Position numbers and translations under genes: made by a program
Notes under the pieces: model-generated
Database searches by the model: none
The model's input: only the letters and a program-made list of their open reading frames with translations
What the model was told of the DNA's origin: nothing
NCBI GenBank assembly: GCA_002162925.1
Contig: MABC01000022.1
Coordinates: 61,061 to 125,060, forward strand
Direction: 5' to 3'
Length of the DNA stretch: 64,000 bases
From: Thalassotalea sp. 42_200_T64
Lineage (GTDB): Bacteria > Pseudomonadota > Gammaproteobacteria > Enterobacterales > Alteromonadaceae
Shown here: positions 1 to 8,859 of the stretch, one piece after another
Numbering within the stretch: position 1 is the stretch's first letter
How the letters are laid out: each line of letters starts with the position of its first letter

Positions 1-645
1 TATCGCGCCCCAGCCGGCAAATATCACCGGATTATCAGCCGCAACTAATAATGTCGCGGCCGCTTTGATTTGCTCAATAATATCCGTAGTTAACGCCTGC
101 TGCTGCGGTGCCTGATAGGGTTTAATTTCAGTGATCTGTGCTTTATCTAACTGCAAATTCACCGGGATCTCAACAAATACCGGGCCTGGTTCACCGCTGA
201 TGGCAATATTGTAGGCCTTATATATGGTCTCTATTACTTGTTCATGGCTATCGACGCGAAACGCGGCTTTAGTAATGCCTTCTACTAATTTTAATTGATC
301 AAGTTGATGTAATTGATAATTAAATTTTGAATCATTACGAATGCCACCAGAAATTACCAACATTGGAATTCCGTCTAAAAACGCCTCGGCGATGCCACTT
401 GCTGCATGGGTAACCCCTGCGGCAGGAACGATCACCATAGCGCCAATGGAATCGGTCGTGCGACTAATGGCATCCGCCATAAAGCCACCATGACCTTCAT
501 GCATCACTAAAAATGGCGTGATCAGATCGGAATTATTCAACTCGTCATACAGTTCCGTATTGTGCACCCCAGGAATACCAAAGGTATATTTAACACCCAC
601 TTGTTCTAACGCATACTTTGCTAACCATGCTGCCGTTTTTTTCAT
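1..645 (-). CDS. Thiamine-pyrophosphate-dependent enzyme (acetolactate synthase-like), N-terminal part, cut by window edge
   Basis: The frame is open from ATG at 645 to the left edge and gives 215 N-terminal residues (starts MKKTAAWLAKYALEQVGVKY). This is the PYR domain of the TPP enzyme family that includes acetolactate synthase, benzoylformate decarboxylase and oxalyl-CoA decarboxylase. The motif HEGHGG around Glu50 holds the conserved glutamate that activates the TPP aminopyrimidine, and GEPGPVFVEIP closes the domain. A strong AAGGA lies just upstream of the ATG. The start of the central domain (NPVIFAGWGA) is reached at the edge. The missing C-terminal half would decide the substrate, so the specific reaction cannot be assigned. 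The next gene upstream on the same strand is a flavoprotein dehydrogenase beyond a 277-bp gap, so co-transcription is uncertain. Confidence 0.85.
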   Translation of the reverse strand, partial: MKKTAAWLAKYALEQVGVKYTFGIPGVHNTELYDELNNSDLITPFLVMHEGHGGFMADAISRTTDSIGAMVIVPAAGVTHAASGIAEAFLDGIPMLVISGGIRNDSKFNYQLHQLDQLKLVEGITKAAFRVDSHEQVIETIYKAYNIAISGEPGPVFVEIPVNLQLDKAQITEIKPYQAPQQQALTTDIIEQIKAAATLLVAADNPVIFAGWGAI

Positions 646-660
646 TTTCTGTCCTTAATG

Positions 661-823
661 CTGCAAGCTTCGTGCTACAAGCCTCGAGCAGTTCATTTTA
701 ATTTATCGTTATGTGCATACTTGCCAGTGGTTAATGCTTCGAGCTTCTAGCAACGAGCTTCGAGCAGTGTGTTTTTCTTAATAATTTCAGTGTTAATTTA
801 TCGTTATGTGCATACTTGCCAGT
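661..823. repeat. Imperfect tandem duplication of about 95 bp
   Basis: A 31-base block (starting TTAATTTATCGTTATGTGCA) occurs at 698-728 and again at 793-823, 95 bases apart. Each is preceded by a related block rich in GCTTC/CGAGCAG (about 666-692 and 743-768). The duplication lies in the gap between the flavoprotein and the TPP enzyme. It is followed at 829-860 by GTTCC-type short repeats and at 904-922 by CCTGTA repeats. No gene is supported here. Confidence 0.8.
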
Positions 824-922
824 TGCACATAGTTCCCCGTTCCTCGTTCCCAGTTCCCAGGCTCGGGTACATAGAGACACCTGAATGTTTAAAATATCCT
901 GCCTGTACCCTGTACCCTGTAC

Positions 923-2584
923 CTAATCCCTATTTATACATTTCGCCGCCTGCTGAGCCGTTAAAATACAACCAGATAAAAATGTCCCTTCTAATGATTT
1001 TTCGCCACTGGCACCACCGCCACCAAATCCTGCCGCTTCGCCAATGGCAAACAAGCCTTTAATGCATTGTTCAGTGTTATCTAACACCTGAGAATTTAAA
1101 TTAGTTTGAATGCCACCTAAACTTTTTCGACTGATTAACATAACTTTTATGGCGATAAGCGGGCCATGCTTGCTGTCTTGTATCGGATGTGGCTTACAGG
1201 TTCTTAATTTATCGGCTTTCCATTTGCGCGCGTGTTCGATACGGCGAATTTGTTCGTCATTCCATTGTGATTCAGGACGGGCAAGTATTTGATCATAATC
1301 ATCAAGAGTTTGCTGCAATATCGCTTGTTCAATCGGGTTTTCAGCAGCGATTGCATTCATCTTCTTAGTGAGCTCAGCAACACTATTGGCAACAATAAAG
1401 TGATCGCTTTCTGTTTGCATTTGTTTTATCAGACGATGATTTCCGAACAAGGTTTCTTTTAAAAAGCGGAAGAATTTTTTATCACGGATCATGATGTTAT
1501 GTTCGGCACCCGAGATAGCAAATTCTTTACTGGCGATTTTCCAGTTTAATACCTGCCAGGCATACCCTTGCTTTTGCTCTGCCATACGTTGACATAAATA
1601 ATTGGTATCAAAGCCGGTAACCAGAGGATTTGGCCCAATTCGTTTGCCATCAGCATCTAACCATAAAGCCGATTTACACGGAATTAAACTTAAGCCCTGA
1701 CCGCTAAATTTTGGCTGTGGGTGTGGTATACCGGCGGCATAATTCCACATTTTATCCATGTGGGTTAAATTACCACCATGTTTGGCGATTTCGTCGTGCA
1801 TGGCACCATCGCCGCATGGATGGGTACCATTTAATAGGTTTTTTGGTGGTTTAGACCAGATACTTGGCCAATTCTCTTTAACCTTCTGCAAGTTACCGGT
1901 AAAACCGCCGCTGGCAACAATGGTATTTTTGGCATAAAAATTTACCCCTTCATTGCCATACTTATTGTTGGTGTTGGCATCGGCTTTGATGTTGACATTG
2001 CCAGGTTGGATAGCCCTTGCACAACAACCAACGACGTTAGTCTCAGCTGTCAATAAAGAGTCGACATGATGATTAAATTTGAAATGCACATAGGTATTGA
2101 TATACGGGGCAAGCGCAGTCATTACTTTTTCTACTAAGTCTAACGATGTGCCCCACATCACGTGGTATCTTGGCAATGAATTGCCGCTTGAGTATAAGCC
2201 TCTTTCTACCCAGTTCACCGCGGGTAAAAATTTAACACCAAGGTTTTTAACAAAACAATAGACATCTTCAAAGCTACGCTCAACGTAATGCTTTGCCCAT
2301 TGCCTGGGATATTTATCATCATCACTAAAATTGGCGAACGAATACCAATCTTTTAGGGCGACTTCCGGATTGTCTTTAATACCATTGCGTTTTTGCTCTG
2401 GTGTGCCGACTAATGCCATGCCACCAAATGCCGAACGAGCAAGCCCGCCAACCTGGCTTTCGTCCTGGTTGTCGAGAATGATTACTTGTTTTTGTTGTTT
2501 TGCTAATTCTAGCGCTGCCGTTAAACCTGCAATGCCGGCACCAATGATCAGCGCATCAATTTGCCCATCTTGCCTATTCGTCAT
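923..2584 (-). CDS. FAD-binding dehydrogenase (3-ketosteroid dehydrogenase / fumarate reductase-like flavoprotein)
   Basis: A 553-residue flavoprotein. The N-terminus holds the Rossmann dinucleotide motif GAGIAG at residues 15-20 followed by the acidic end of the second strand (VIILDNQDE). The C-terminus has the glycine-rich FAD-binding block GEAAGFGGGGASGEKSLEGT typical of the fumarate reductase/KstD flavoprotein superfamily. It resembles the predicted-oxidoreductase group COG3573, whose substrates are largely unknown. It starts at ATG 2584 behind a purine-rich AAAGAAGAA. No signal peptide or membrane segment is visible, so it should be cytoplasmic. The divergent LuxR-type regulator 115 bases upstream is a candidate controller. 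Substrate unknown. Confidence 0.8.
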   Translation of the reverse strand: MTNRQDGQIDALIIGAGIAGLTAALELAKQQKQVIILDNQDESQVGGLARSAFGGMALVGTPEQKRNGIKDNPEVALKDWYSFANFSDDDKYPRQWAKHYVERSFEDVYCFVKNLGVKFLPAVNWVERGLYSSGNSLPRYHVMWGTSLDLVEKVMTALAPYINTYVHFKFNHHVDSLLTAETNVVGCCARAIQPGNVNIKADANTNNKYGNEGVNFYAKNTIVASGGFTGNLQKVKENWPSIWSKPPKNLLNGTHPCGDGAMHDEIAKHGGNLTHMDKMWNYAAGIPHPQPKFSGQGLSLIPCKSALWLDADGKRIGPNPLVTGFDTNYLCQRMAEQKQGYAWQVLNWKIASKEFAISGAEHNIMIRDKKFFRFLKETLFGNHRLIKQMQTESDHFIVANSVAELTKKMNAIAAENPIEQAILQQTLDDYDQILARPESQWNDEQIRRIEHARKWKADKLRTCKPHPIQDSKHGPLIAIKVMLISRKSLGGIQTNLNSQVLDNTEQCIKGLFAIGEAAGFGGGGASGEKSLEGTFLSGCILTAQQAAKCINRD

Positions 2585-2699
2585 TTATTCTTCTTTACAG
2601 AGTTATCAAGTCATAGCATTATCATAACTACTCACTAAAACTTATCTATAGTAAAAATAGCCTAATGCTGAAGACTTCTTTTAAAGAGTTATTAATATA

Positions 2700-3635
2700 A
2701 TGAAATTACAAGAATTTATTGGCAATATATATACCGCTACCGGTAAAATTGAATTGAGCGAGTATCGGCATTGGGCACTAACGCAACTGCAACAATTGCT
2801 TGAGTTTGATGGCGCTATTTGGAGTAACGGTCATCAACAAACTGCAACCTTTCATAATCAAACGCTATTTAATCTGCCTGAGCAATTGGCAAATAGCTTA
2901 TTAGAATATTTAACCATTAACCCTTTAGCGGATGTGCTACTCACCAAGCTCGGTTCACCAGTGGATATGAAAGACTTGCTTGCCGATGATGAGTTTTATC
3001 AATCTGACATTTATCTAAAATGTTTCAAACCTTGCGGTATTGAACGTATTTTGTCATCGATTCATTTAGATGAAAGAACCGGACTGTTTACGCTATTAAC
3101 TTTATATCGGTTTGAACGTGATAAGCCGTTTTCTGAAGACGATAAAAGCTGTCAAAAACAAGCGCTGTATCATTTATTAACGGCGGCCAATCATGCCTTG
3201 TTTCTACAACTTGAACAAAATACTGGTTCAATTAACCATCACAAGGCGATATGCGATAAACAAGGCTATATCCATCAAGTACAAGACTCATTTCTCGACT
3301 TATTAGAACGCCATTATCCACAGCAATCACTGGAAAAGTTGCCATTTGCAATGAACCAATTTGAGCAACAGGCATTGGCTAACGGCCTACAGGTAAAACT
3401 AAACGCATTTAATGATTTGTACTTGGTAGAGTTATGGCCACAAGGACCACTAGACTTGTTAACCGAGCGCGAGCAACAAGTGGTACAGGCAGTAGAGCAG
3501 GGCTTAACCTTTAAACTTGCCGGTAAACATTTAGGCTTATCACCTTCGACGGTGTCGAATCATTTGTATCGAATTTACCAAAAACTGAATGTTTGTAGTA
3601 AGAGCGAACTGATTAAGTTGATGCAGCAAGAATAA
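2700..3635 (+). CDS. LuxR-family transcriptional regulator
   Basis: A 311-residue protein with a C-terminal GerE/LuxR helix-turn-helix (LTEREQQVVQAVEQGLTFK through STVSNHLYRIYQKLNVCSKSEL, about residues 250-308). The conserved recognition-helix pattern S-T-V-S-N-H and K-L-N-V are both present. The first 240 residues are not a recognisable receiver or autoinducer-binding domain: no phosphorylatable Asp pattern is seen. The gene is divergent from the FAD dehydrogenase, which suggests local control, but no operator could be identified. The ligand or signal is unknown. Confidence 0.8.
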   Translation: MKLQEFIGNIYTATGKIELSEYRHWALTQLQQLLEFDGAIWSNGHQQTATFHNQTLFNLPEQLANSLLEYLTINPLADVLLTKLGSPVDMKDLLADDEFYQSDIYLKCFKPCGIERILSSIHLDERTGLFTLLTLYRFERDKPFSEDDKSCQKQALYHLLTAANHALFLQLEQNTGSINHHKAICDKQGYIHQVQDSFLDLLERHYPQQSLEKLPFAMNQFEQQALANGLQVKLNAFNDLYLVELWPQGPLDLLTEREQQVVQAVEQGLTFKLAGKHLGLSPSTVSNHLYRIYQKLNVCSKSELIKLMQQE

Positions 3636-3694
3636 AGTATTCCAATGGTAAAGTGCCGCAAAGACAAAGTAGAAAAAGATAGTGGAGCCATGAG

Positions 3695-4249
3695 ATGATA
3701 GAAACAGACACAAAACAGCTCTCCGGCTTGGGAGAGATAAGCGCAGCGTTAAAAGTATACGTGGATAACCGCCCGCCGCTGGAGCAGTATCAGTCATTAG
3801 CAACAATGAAGCTAATGGTCGCGGATGAAATTGCCGACATTGGTCGTTTAACCGGCAATCACTGGCGTAAAATTTTCAATGTCTATGCCAAACTGTGTTT
3901 TGAATTAGCGCCTAAGCATTTTCACAGCTGGCAAGAGTTAAGGGATAAATCATTACTGCAAAAAGGCTCGGAGCAAGCATTACTGTTTAATCAGGCAAGT
4001 TTCATTAATATTTTTAACCCGGCCAATGAAACAAAGGCAACCGATATCCATATTCTTATGGGCAGAACGTACGCGGCAAAATTAGTACAACCATTGCCAT
4101 TATCTCAGAATTTACTTTGGCTCGATAACGACTTCGCCATAAACCCGGACAAAAGGCTGATCATCTGCCCTTACTTTGATTACCGGCAATTATCTAATCT
4201 GAAAATTAGCTATTTGATTAAATTAATCAAGTCTTTGCAAAAACAATAA
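3695..4249 (+). CDS. Conserved hypothetical protein, 184 aa
   Basis: I do not recognise a function. The protein is soluble-looking, mixed helical, with no signal peptide, membrane segment, metal motif or nucleotide-binding loop. It starts at ATG 3695 behind TGGAG; an overlapping ATG at 3690 reads into a stop after two codons. It ends with a basic amphipathic helix (YLIKLIKSLQKQ). It sits 105 bases ahead of ackA and just after a LuxR-type regulator, transcribed in the same direction as both. Composition resembles its chromosomal neighbours, so it is probably a resident lineage-specific gene rather than imported. Confidence 0.6.
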   Translation: MIETDTKQLSGLGEISAALKVYVDNRPPLEQYQSLATMKLMVADEIADIGRLTGNHWRKIFNVYAKLCFELAPKHFHSWQELRDKSLLQKGSEQALLFNQASFINIFNPANETKATDIHILMGRTYAAKLVQPLPLSQNLLWLDNDFAINPDKRLIICPYFDYRQLSNLKISYLIKLIKSLQKQ

Positions 4250-4306
4250 ATATTTGCAAAATAATAATTATTTGCCGTAAATCAATCATTTGTTATGTAT
4301 CCAGCC

Positions 4307-4312
4307 TATAAT
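4307..4312 (+). promoter_or_regulatory. Possible -10 box for ackA-pta
   Basis: A perfect TATAAT lies 43 bases before the ackA ATG at 4355. No convincing -35 hexamer is found at 16-18 bases upstream, so an activator may be needed or the box may be chance. If used, it rules out the upstream in-frame ATG at 4295 as the ackA start. Confidence 0.35.
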
Positions 4313-4354
4313 AACCACATCTTATACACTTCTTCATCAAATTTTGGTTTAAAC

Positions 4355-5557
4355 ATGTCAAAAAATGCAGTTTTAGTCATAAACTGTGGCAGTTCGTCAC
4401 TCAAGTTTTCCCTTATCGAACCCAATACCAGCAAAGTCATTATTTCCGGTGTTGCCGAGCGCTTATTAAGCGCTGAGGCTTTTATTAAAATTTCTTACGC
4501 GGGAAATAAAACCAGCAGCGCTTTAAATGCGCCGTTTGATCATCAAACAGCAGTAAATGTCATTGTTGCGGCTTTACATGAGCACAAGCTTGTTGAACAT
4601 CTATTAGCCGTTGGTCATCGTCTTGTTCATGGCGGTGAAAGCTATTCACAACCGACAATCATTATTGATGCAGTAAAGCAGCGCATCAATGAATTAGCAA
4701 AATTGGCGCCGCTACATAATCCGGTAAATTTGATCGGCGTTGAAGCGGCACAAAAGGCCTTTGCCGATTTACCACAAGTTGCCGTATTTGATACCGCCTT
4801 TCATCAATCGATGCCAGAAAAAGCCTTTATTTATGGCATACCCTATAAGCTTTACCAACAACATGGTATTCGTCGCTATGGCTTTCATGGTACCAGTCAC
4901 TATTTTGTTGGCAAGCAAGCGGCGAAGCTGTTGAATAAGCCGTTTAGCGATACGAGTGTGATCAGCGCACATTTAGGCAATGGTTGTAGCATTACCGCCA
5001 TTGATAATGGCAAAAGTGTTGACACATCAATGGGGCTAACACCACTTGAAGGTGTGGTAATGGGGACTCGCAGTGGTGATGTTGACCCTGGTATTATTTT
5101 TCATTTAATTCAGCAACTAAATTACTCCGCAGAGGAGGTCGATACACTGCTCAATAAAGAAAGCGGCTTATTAGGGATTTCTGAAATGAGTAACGACTGC
5201 CGCACCATTGAAGAGGCAATCGTCAATGACGGAAATGTCCGTGCGAACCTGACCATGGACATATTTTGTTATCGAATAGCCAAAACCATTGCCTCATACA
5301 TGGCAAGTTTATCGCATTTTGATGGGCTAATTTTTACCGGCGGTATTGGTGAAAATTCTGATTTGGTGCGTTCGCGTATTATCAACTCACTGAAACTGCT
5401 TAATCTTGAAGTAGATGTTCAGAGAAACAACGAAATCAGGTTTGGTAAATCTGGATTGATTTCCAAGCAAGGGACAAATAATTGTTGGGTCATTGCCACC
5501 AATGAAGAACAAGTCATTGCCGAACAAACCTATCAATTAATTAGTAAGGATAAATAA
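4355..5557 (+). CDS. ackA: Acetate kinase
   Basis: Catalyses acetyl phosphate + ADP to acetate + ATP, the second half of the Pta-AckA overflow pathway. The 400 residues starting MSKNAVLVINCGSSSLKFSL match the family length. Family signatures are present: N-x-G-S-S-S-x-K at the N-terminus, GHRLVHGG, the FHGTSH block, GNGCSITAI, and the phosphate-binding FTGGIGENS near residue 330. The frame is open further upstream to an ATG at 4295, but homology begins at 4355 and the upstream extension overlaps the probable promoter. Pta follows after one base, so the two are a single operon and translation is likely coupled. Confidence 0.97.
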   Translation: MSKNAVLVINCGSSSLKFSLIEPNTSKVIISGVAERLLSAEAFIKISYAGNKTSSALNAPFDHQTAVNVIVAALHEHKLVEHLLAVGHRLVHGGESYSQPTIIIDAVKQRINELAKLAPLHNPVNLIGVEAAQKAFADLPQVAVFDTAFHQSMPEKAFIYGIPYKLYQQHGIRRYGFHGTSHYFVGKQAAKLLNKPFSDTSVISAHLGNGCSITAIDNGKSVDTSMGLTPLEGVVMGTRSGDVDPGIIFHLIQQLNYSAEEVDTLLNKESGLLGISEMSNDCRTIEEAIVNDGNVRANLTMDIFCYRIAKTIASYMASLSHFDGLIFTGGIGENSDLVRSRIINSLKLLNLEVDVQRNNEIRFGKSGLISKQGTNNCWVIATNEEQVIAEQTYQLISKDK

Positions 5558-5558
5558 C

Positions 5559-7670
5559 ATGGCACGTCGTATTATGTTAGTACCAGTAGGCTTTGGTGTT
5601 GGTTTGACCAGCGTCTCGTTTGGTTTGTATCATAAACTGCAACAACTGGGGATTAATGTCGGCTATTTTAAACCGATAAGCCAGCCATCTCGAAATGTCC
5701 TTGCCAATGATTATCATTCTCCGGCTGAGTTTAGTCATATTGATGTTGGCTCCATACCAATTAGTTACGTTGAAGAGAAAGTTGGCGATGATTTATTCGA
5801 CGTTGTACTCGAAGAAATTGTCGGCAACATTCAAAAATACGATCAAGAGATCGTCATTATTGAAGGGGTTGTGCAAACCCCAAGGCAAACCTATGCCGCT
5901 AAAATAAATCAGGAAGTTGCACAAGCACTATCGGCAGATATCGTTTTTGTCGCAACCCCAGACAATGACACCCCAGAACAGTTTGAAGATAGAATTGAGC
6001 TCAGCGCAAAAACCTTTGGCGGTGTTAAAAATCGACGGGTGAAAGGCTGTATCATTAATAAGATCAATTCACCGGATAAAGACGTATTTGGTTTGTTGCC
6101 AAACGAGACCGACTTTAATACAGACACAGACTTAACTGCCTGGCAGGAGTTGGCCATTTTTAAGAAACCAAATTTCGCCCTTATTGGCACTGTGCCGTGG
6201 GAAATGGATTTGGTGGCACCGCGAGTTAATGAAATTAAAAACTATTTATCTGCCCGGGTTATTAATGAAGGAGACATGGAGCATAGACGGATACGTAGTA
6301 TCAGCTTTTGCGCCCGCACGGTAGCGAACTTAAAGAGTCACCTGGTCCCTGGCCGGTTAATTGTTACCCCGGGGGACAGAACGGATATCATTATTGCCAC
6401 TTGTTTATCGGCCCTAAACGGTACCAAAGTAGGCGCGCTATTGTTAACCAATGGTTATCAGCCCAATGAAAGTGTGATGGAACTGTGTCAACAAGCGTTT
6501 AACACTGGCCTGCCAGTGTTATCTGTACCTTGGGACACCTGGGAGACCTCACGCCATTTATTAAGCTTTAATCCTGAAATCCCGGAAGAAGATATCCAAC
6601 GCCAGGACAGAATAAAACATTTTGTTGCTGAGTGCATAAACCAGGATTGGATCGAGCAGTTTGTCGGTGACAAGGTACAAGGTCAGTTATTATCGCCGCC
6701 GGCATTTAGACACAAACTGACTGACTTAGCCAAAGCCGCCAATAAACTGATTGTCTTGCCCGAAGGTAATGATATTCGAACGATAAAAGCGGCGGCAATT
6801 TGTGCCGAGCGAAACATCGCCAGATGTCAGTTACTGGGCAATAAAGAAGAAATTCTGTTAATTGCCGAGCAACAGGGTATCACGCTGCCAGCAGGAGTGT
6901 TAATTACCGAACCGGAAAGTATTATTGAAAATTACGTTAATCCGTTAATGGAGTTAAGAAAGCACAAAGGCTTAACCGAAATTGTTGCCCGCCAAGAACT
7001 GAAAGACAACGTAGTGTTGGCCACCATGATGCTACAACTTGGCCAAGTGGATGGTTTAGTCTCGGGTGCCGTTCATACGACGGCAAATACTATCAGACCG
7101 GCGCTACAACTGATTAAAACCGCACCAGGAAATTCGTTGGTATCGTCAATATTCTTTATGCTCTTGCCTGATCAGGTCTTTGTCTATGGTGATTGTGCCA
7201 TTAACCCGGATCCAAACGCCGAACAACTTGCCGATATTGCCATTCAATCGGCCGATTCTGCGAAAAAATTTGGCATTGAGCCAAGAGTGGCGATGATCAG
7301 CTACTCAACTGGCAGCTCAGGCACAGGGCAAGACGTTGAAAAAGTGGCGCTGGCCACCAAACTGGCTCAACAAAAACGGCCAGACTTATTGATTGACGGG
7401 CCATTACAATACGATGCCGCGGTAATGGAAAATGTGGCGAAGAAAAAAGCGCCAAACAGTAAAGTGGCCGGCAAAGCAACGGTATTCATCTTCCCAGATT
7501 TAAATACCGGCAATACCACGTATAAAGCGGTACAACGCTCTGCCGATTTAGTCAGTATTGGACCGATGTTGCAAGGGATGAACAAACCGGTAAACGATTT
7601 ATCTCGTGGCGCTTTGGTAGATGATATTATCTACACCATTGCCTTAACCGCAATACAGGCAGACAACTAA
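5559..7670 (+). CDS. pta: Phosphate acetyltransferase
   Basis: Interconverts acetyl-CoA and acetyl phosphate. The 703-residue protein is the long enterobacterial-type Pta: an N-terminal P-loop-like domain related to BioD (MLVPVGFGVGLTSVS), a central DRTGG regulatory domain (PGDRTDII around residues 270-275), and the C-terminal PTA_PTB catalytic domain from about residue 375 (ANKLIVLPEGNDIRTIKAA through YSTGSSGTGQDV and PDLNTGN). It starts one base after the ackA stop. A hairpin follows 27 bases after the stop codon. Confidence 0.97.
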   Translation: MARRIMLVPVGFGVGLTSVSFGLYHKLQQLGINVGYFKPISQPSRNVLANDYHSPAEFSHIDVGSIPISYVEEKVGDDLFDVVLEEIVGNIQKYDQEIVIIEGVVQTPRQTYAAKINQEVAQALSADIVFVATPDNDTPEQFEDRIELSAKTFGGVKNRRVKGCIINKINSPDKDVFGLLPNETDFNTDTDLTAWQELAIFKKPNFALIGTVPWEMDLVAPRVNEIKNYLSARVINEGDMEHRRIRSISFCARTVANLKSHLVPGRLIVTPGDRTDIIIATCLSALNGTKVGALLLTNGYQPNESVMELCQQAFNTGLPVLSVPWDTWETSRHLLSFNPEIPEEDIQRQDRIKHFVAECINQDWIEQFVGDKVQGQLLSPPAFRHKLTDLAKAANKLIVLPEGNDIRTIKAAAICAERNIARCQLLGNKEEILLIAEQQGITLPAGVLITEPESIIENYVNPLMELRKHKGLTEIVARQELKDNVVLATMMLQLGQVDGLVSGAVHTTANTIRPALQLIKTAPGNSLVSSIFFMLLPDQVFVYGDCAINPDPNAEQLADIAIQSADSAKKFGIEPRVAMISYSTGSSGTGQDVEKVALATKLAQQKRPDLLIDGPLQYDAAVMENVAKKKAPNSKVAGKATVFIFPDLNTGNTTYKAVQRSADLVSIGPMLQGMNKPVNDLSRGALVDDIIYTIALTAIQADN

Positions 7671-7697
7671 AGACCAAAGGGCAGCTTGGTATAAATT

Positions 7698-7726
7698 TTG
7701 GTTTACTTCAATATGGAGTAAACCAA
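7698..7726 (+). terminator. Hairpin downstream of ackA-pta
   Basis: A 10-bp perfect stem (TTGGTTTACT pairing with AGTAAACCAA) with a 9-base loop lies 27 bases after the pta stop. It is followed by only a short GTTT, so it is a weak intrinsic terminator or an mRNA 3'-end-stabilising stem. Confidence 0.5.
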
Positions 7727-7843
7727 GTTTGCCTGAATCTGAGATATATCATTTAAATCCTTGTATTTTCAGTCAACTATTTATAAATTGGGGCTATTAT
7801 ACCAATTTGATCAACTTGGTATCCATCTTATGTGAGTAGCACA

Positions 7844-8713
7844 ATGCCAACCAATACTAAACCAAACAACAGTTATATTCTAAAACTGAAATGCCCGGAC
7901 AAATTAGGCGTTCTCGCCCGTATCTCCGGTGAACTCTATTCACACGGGGCGTTTATCAATAATGTTCGTCATTATGCCGACCCTGATCAGCAAATATTTA
8001 ATATGCGCATTGAATTTGATGATCGAACCTTAACCGTGTCTGAACTGCAATTTAAAGAGGTTCTTGCCAGCTTAGCCGCAGAGCTGGACATGGAATATCA
8101 ACTCCGTTGCGCCAGTTACCGGCCAAAAATTTTAATTGCGGTGAGTAAAGATGAGCACTGCTTAAATGTGCTACTGACTAAGTGGCGGGCCGGAGTGTTA
8201 AAAGCCGACATCGTCGGGGTGATCTCGAACCATCAAAGCTGCAGAGATATTGTTGAGTTTAATCAAATTCCGTTCCATTATTTGCCTATAACCAAATCCA
8301 CAAAGCCGCAACAAGAGGCGAAAATTATTGAAATAATGGAACAAAGCAATGTGGATCTGTTAGTGCTGGCACGCTATATGCAAATTCTTTCGGATGATCT
8401 TTGTCGCAAAATAGCCGGCCGGGCAATCAATATTCACCACTCCTTTCTACCCGGCTTTAAAGGCGCGAAACCGTATCAGCAAGCCCACGACAGAGGAGTG
8501 AAAATTATTGGCGCAACCGCGCACTATGTTACGGCAGATTTAGATGAAGGGCCGATAATCGTCCAAGATGTGAAACAGGTAGATCATGCAACGTCGGTAA
8601 AGGATATGATCGAAATAGGCCACGACACTGAAGCGACAACACTTGCCAGAGCGGTACGTTGGCATGTTGAGGACCGCATACTGGTGAACGATCAACGTAC
8701 TATCATTTTATAG
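7844..8713 (+). CDS. purU: Formyltetrahydrofolate deformylase
   Basis: Hydrolyses 10-formyl-THF to formate and THF, balancing one-carbon pools and feeding formate to PurT. The N-terminus is an ACT domain (KLKCPDKLGVLARISGELY), and the C-terminal formyltransferase fold carries HHSFLPGFKGAKPYQQA and GATAHYVTADLDEGPII with the catalytic His and Asp. ATG 7844 gives 289 residues, close to the family's about 280; a GTG at 7832 in frame is possible but has no better ribosome site. It stands alone between ackA-pta and the protease. Confidence 0.93.
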   Translation: MPTNTKPNNSYILKLKCPDKLGVLARISGELYSHGAFINNVRHYADPDQQIFNMRIEFDDRTLTVSELQFKEVLASLAAELDMEYQLRCASYRPKILIAVSKDEHCLNVLLTKWRAGVLKADIVGVISNHQSCRDIVEFNQIPFHYLPITKSTKPQQEAKIIEIMEQSNVDLLVLARYMQILSDDLCRKIAGRAINIHHSFLPGFKGAKPYQQAHDRGVKIIGATAHYVTADLDEGPIIVQDVKQVDHATSVKDMIEIGHDTEATTLARAVRWHVEDRILVNDQRTIIL

Positions 8714-8859
8714 ACGTTGCCAATTGAGCACATCAATGGTCGAAGCTGCCAATTAACTTCAAATTAAGCCTGTATACTCATTTACCCCGCATATTGCGGG
8801 GATTAATTTGCCATTTTTAAAATAACACTCTTAAATATTAAGAACCGTTGTTTAGATAA

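Noticed and set aside
769..1062. Plus-strand 97-aa frame at the end of the flavoprotein gene
   Set aside because: It overlaps repeats and the antisense of the flavoprotein C-terminus and has no family-like sequence.
4295..4354. N-terminal extension of acetate kinase from ATG 4295
   Set aside because: The extension has no homology-like sequence and overlaps the TATAAT box; the family starts at 4355.
7799..7822. Palindrome ATACCAATTTGATCAACTTGGTAT as an operator of purU
   Set aside because: Its ends resemble the MITE termini and there is no second copy at a purine gene here; more likely a relic.
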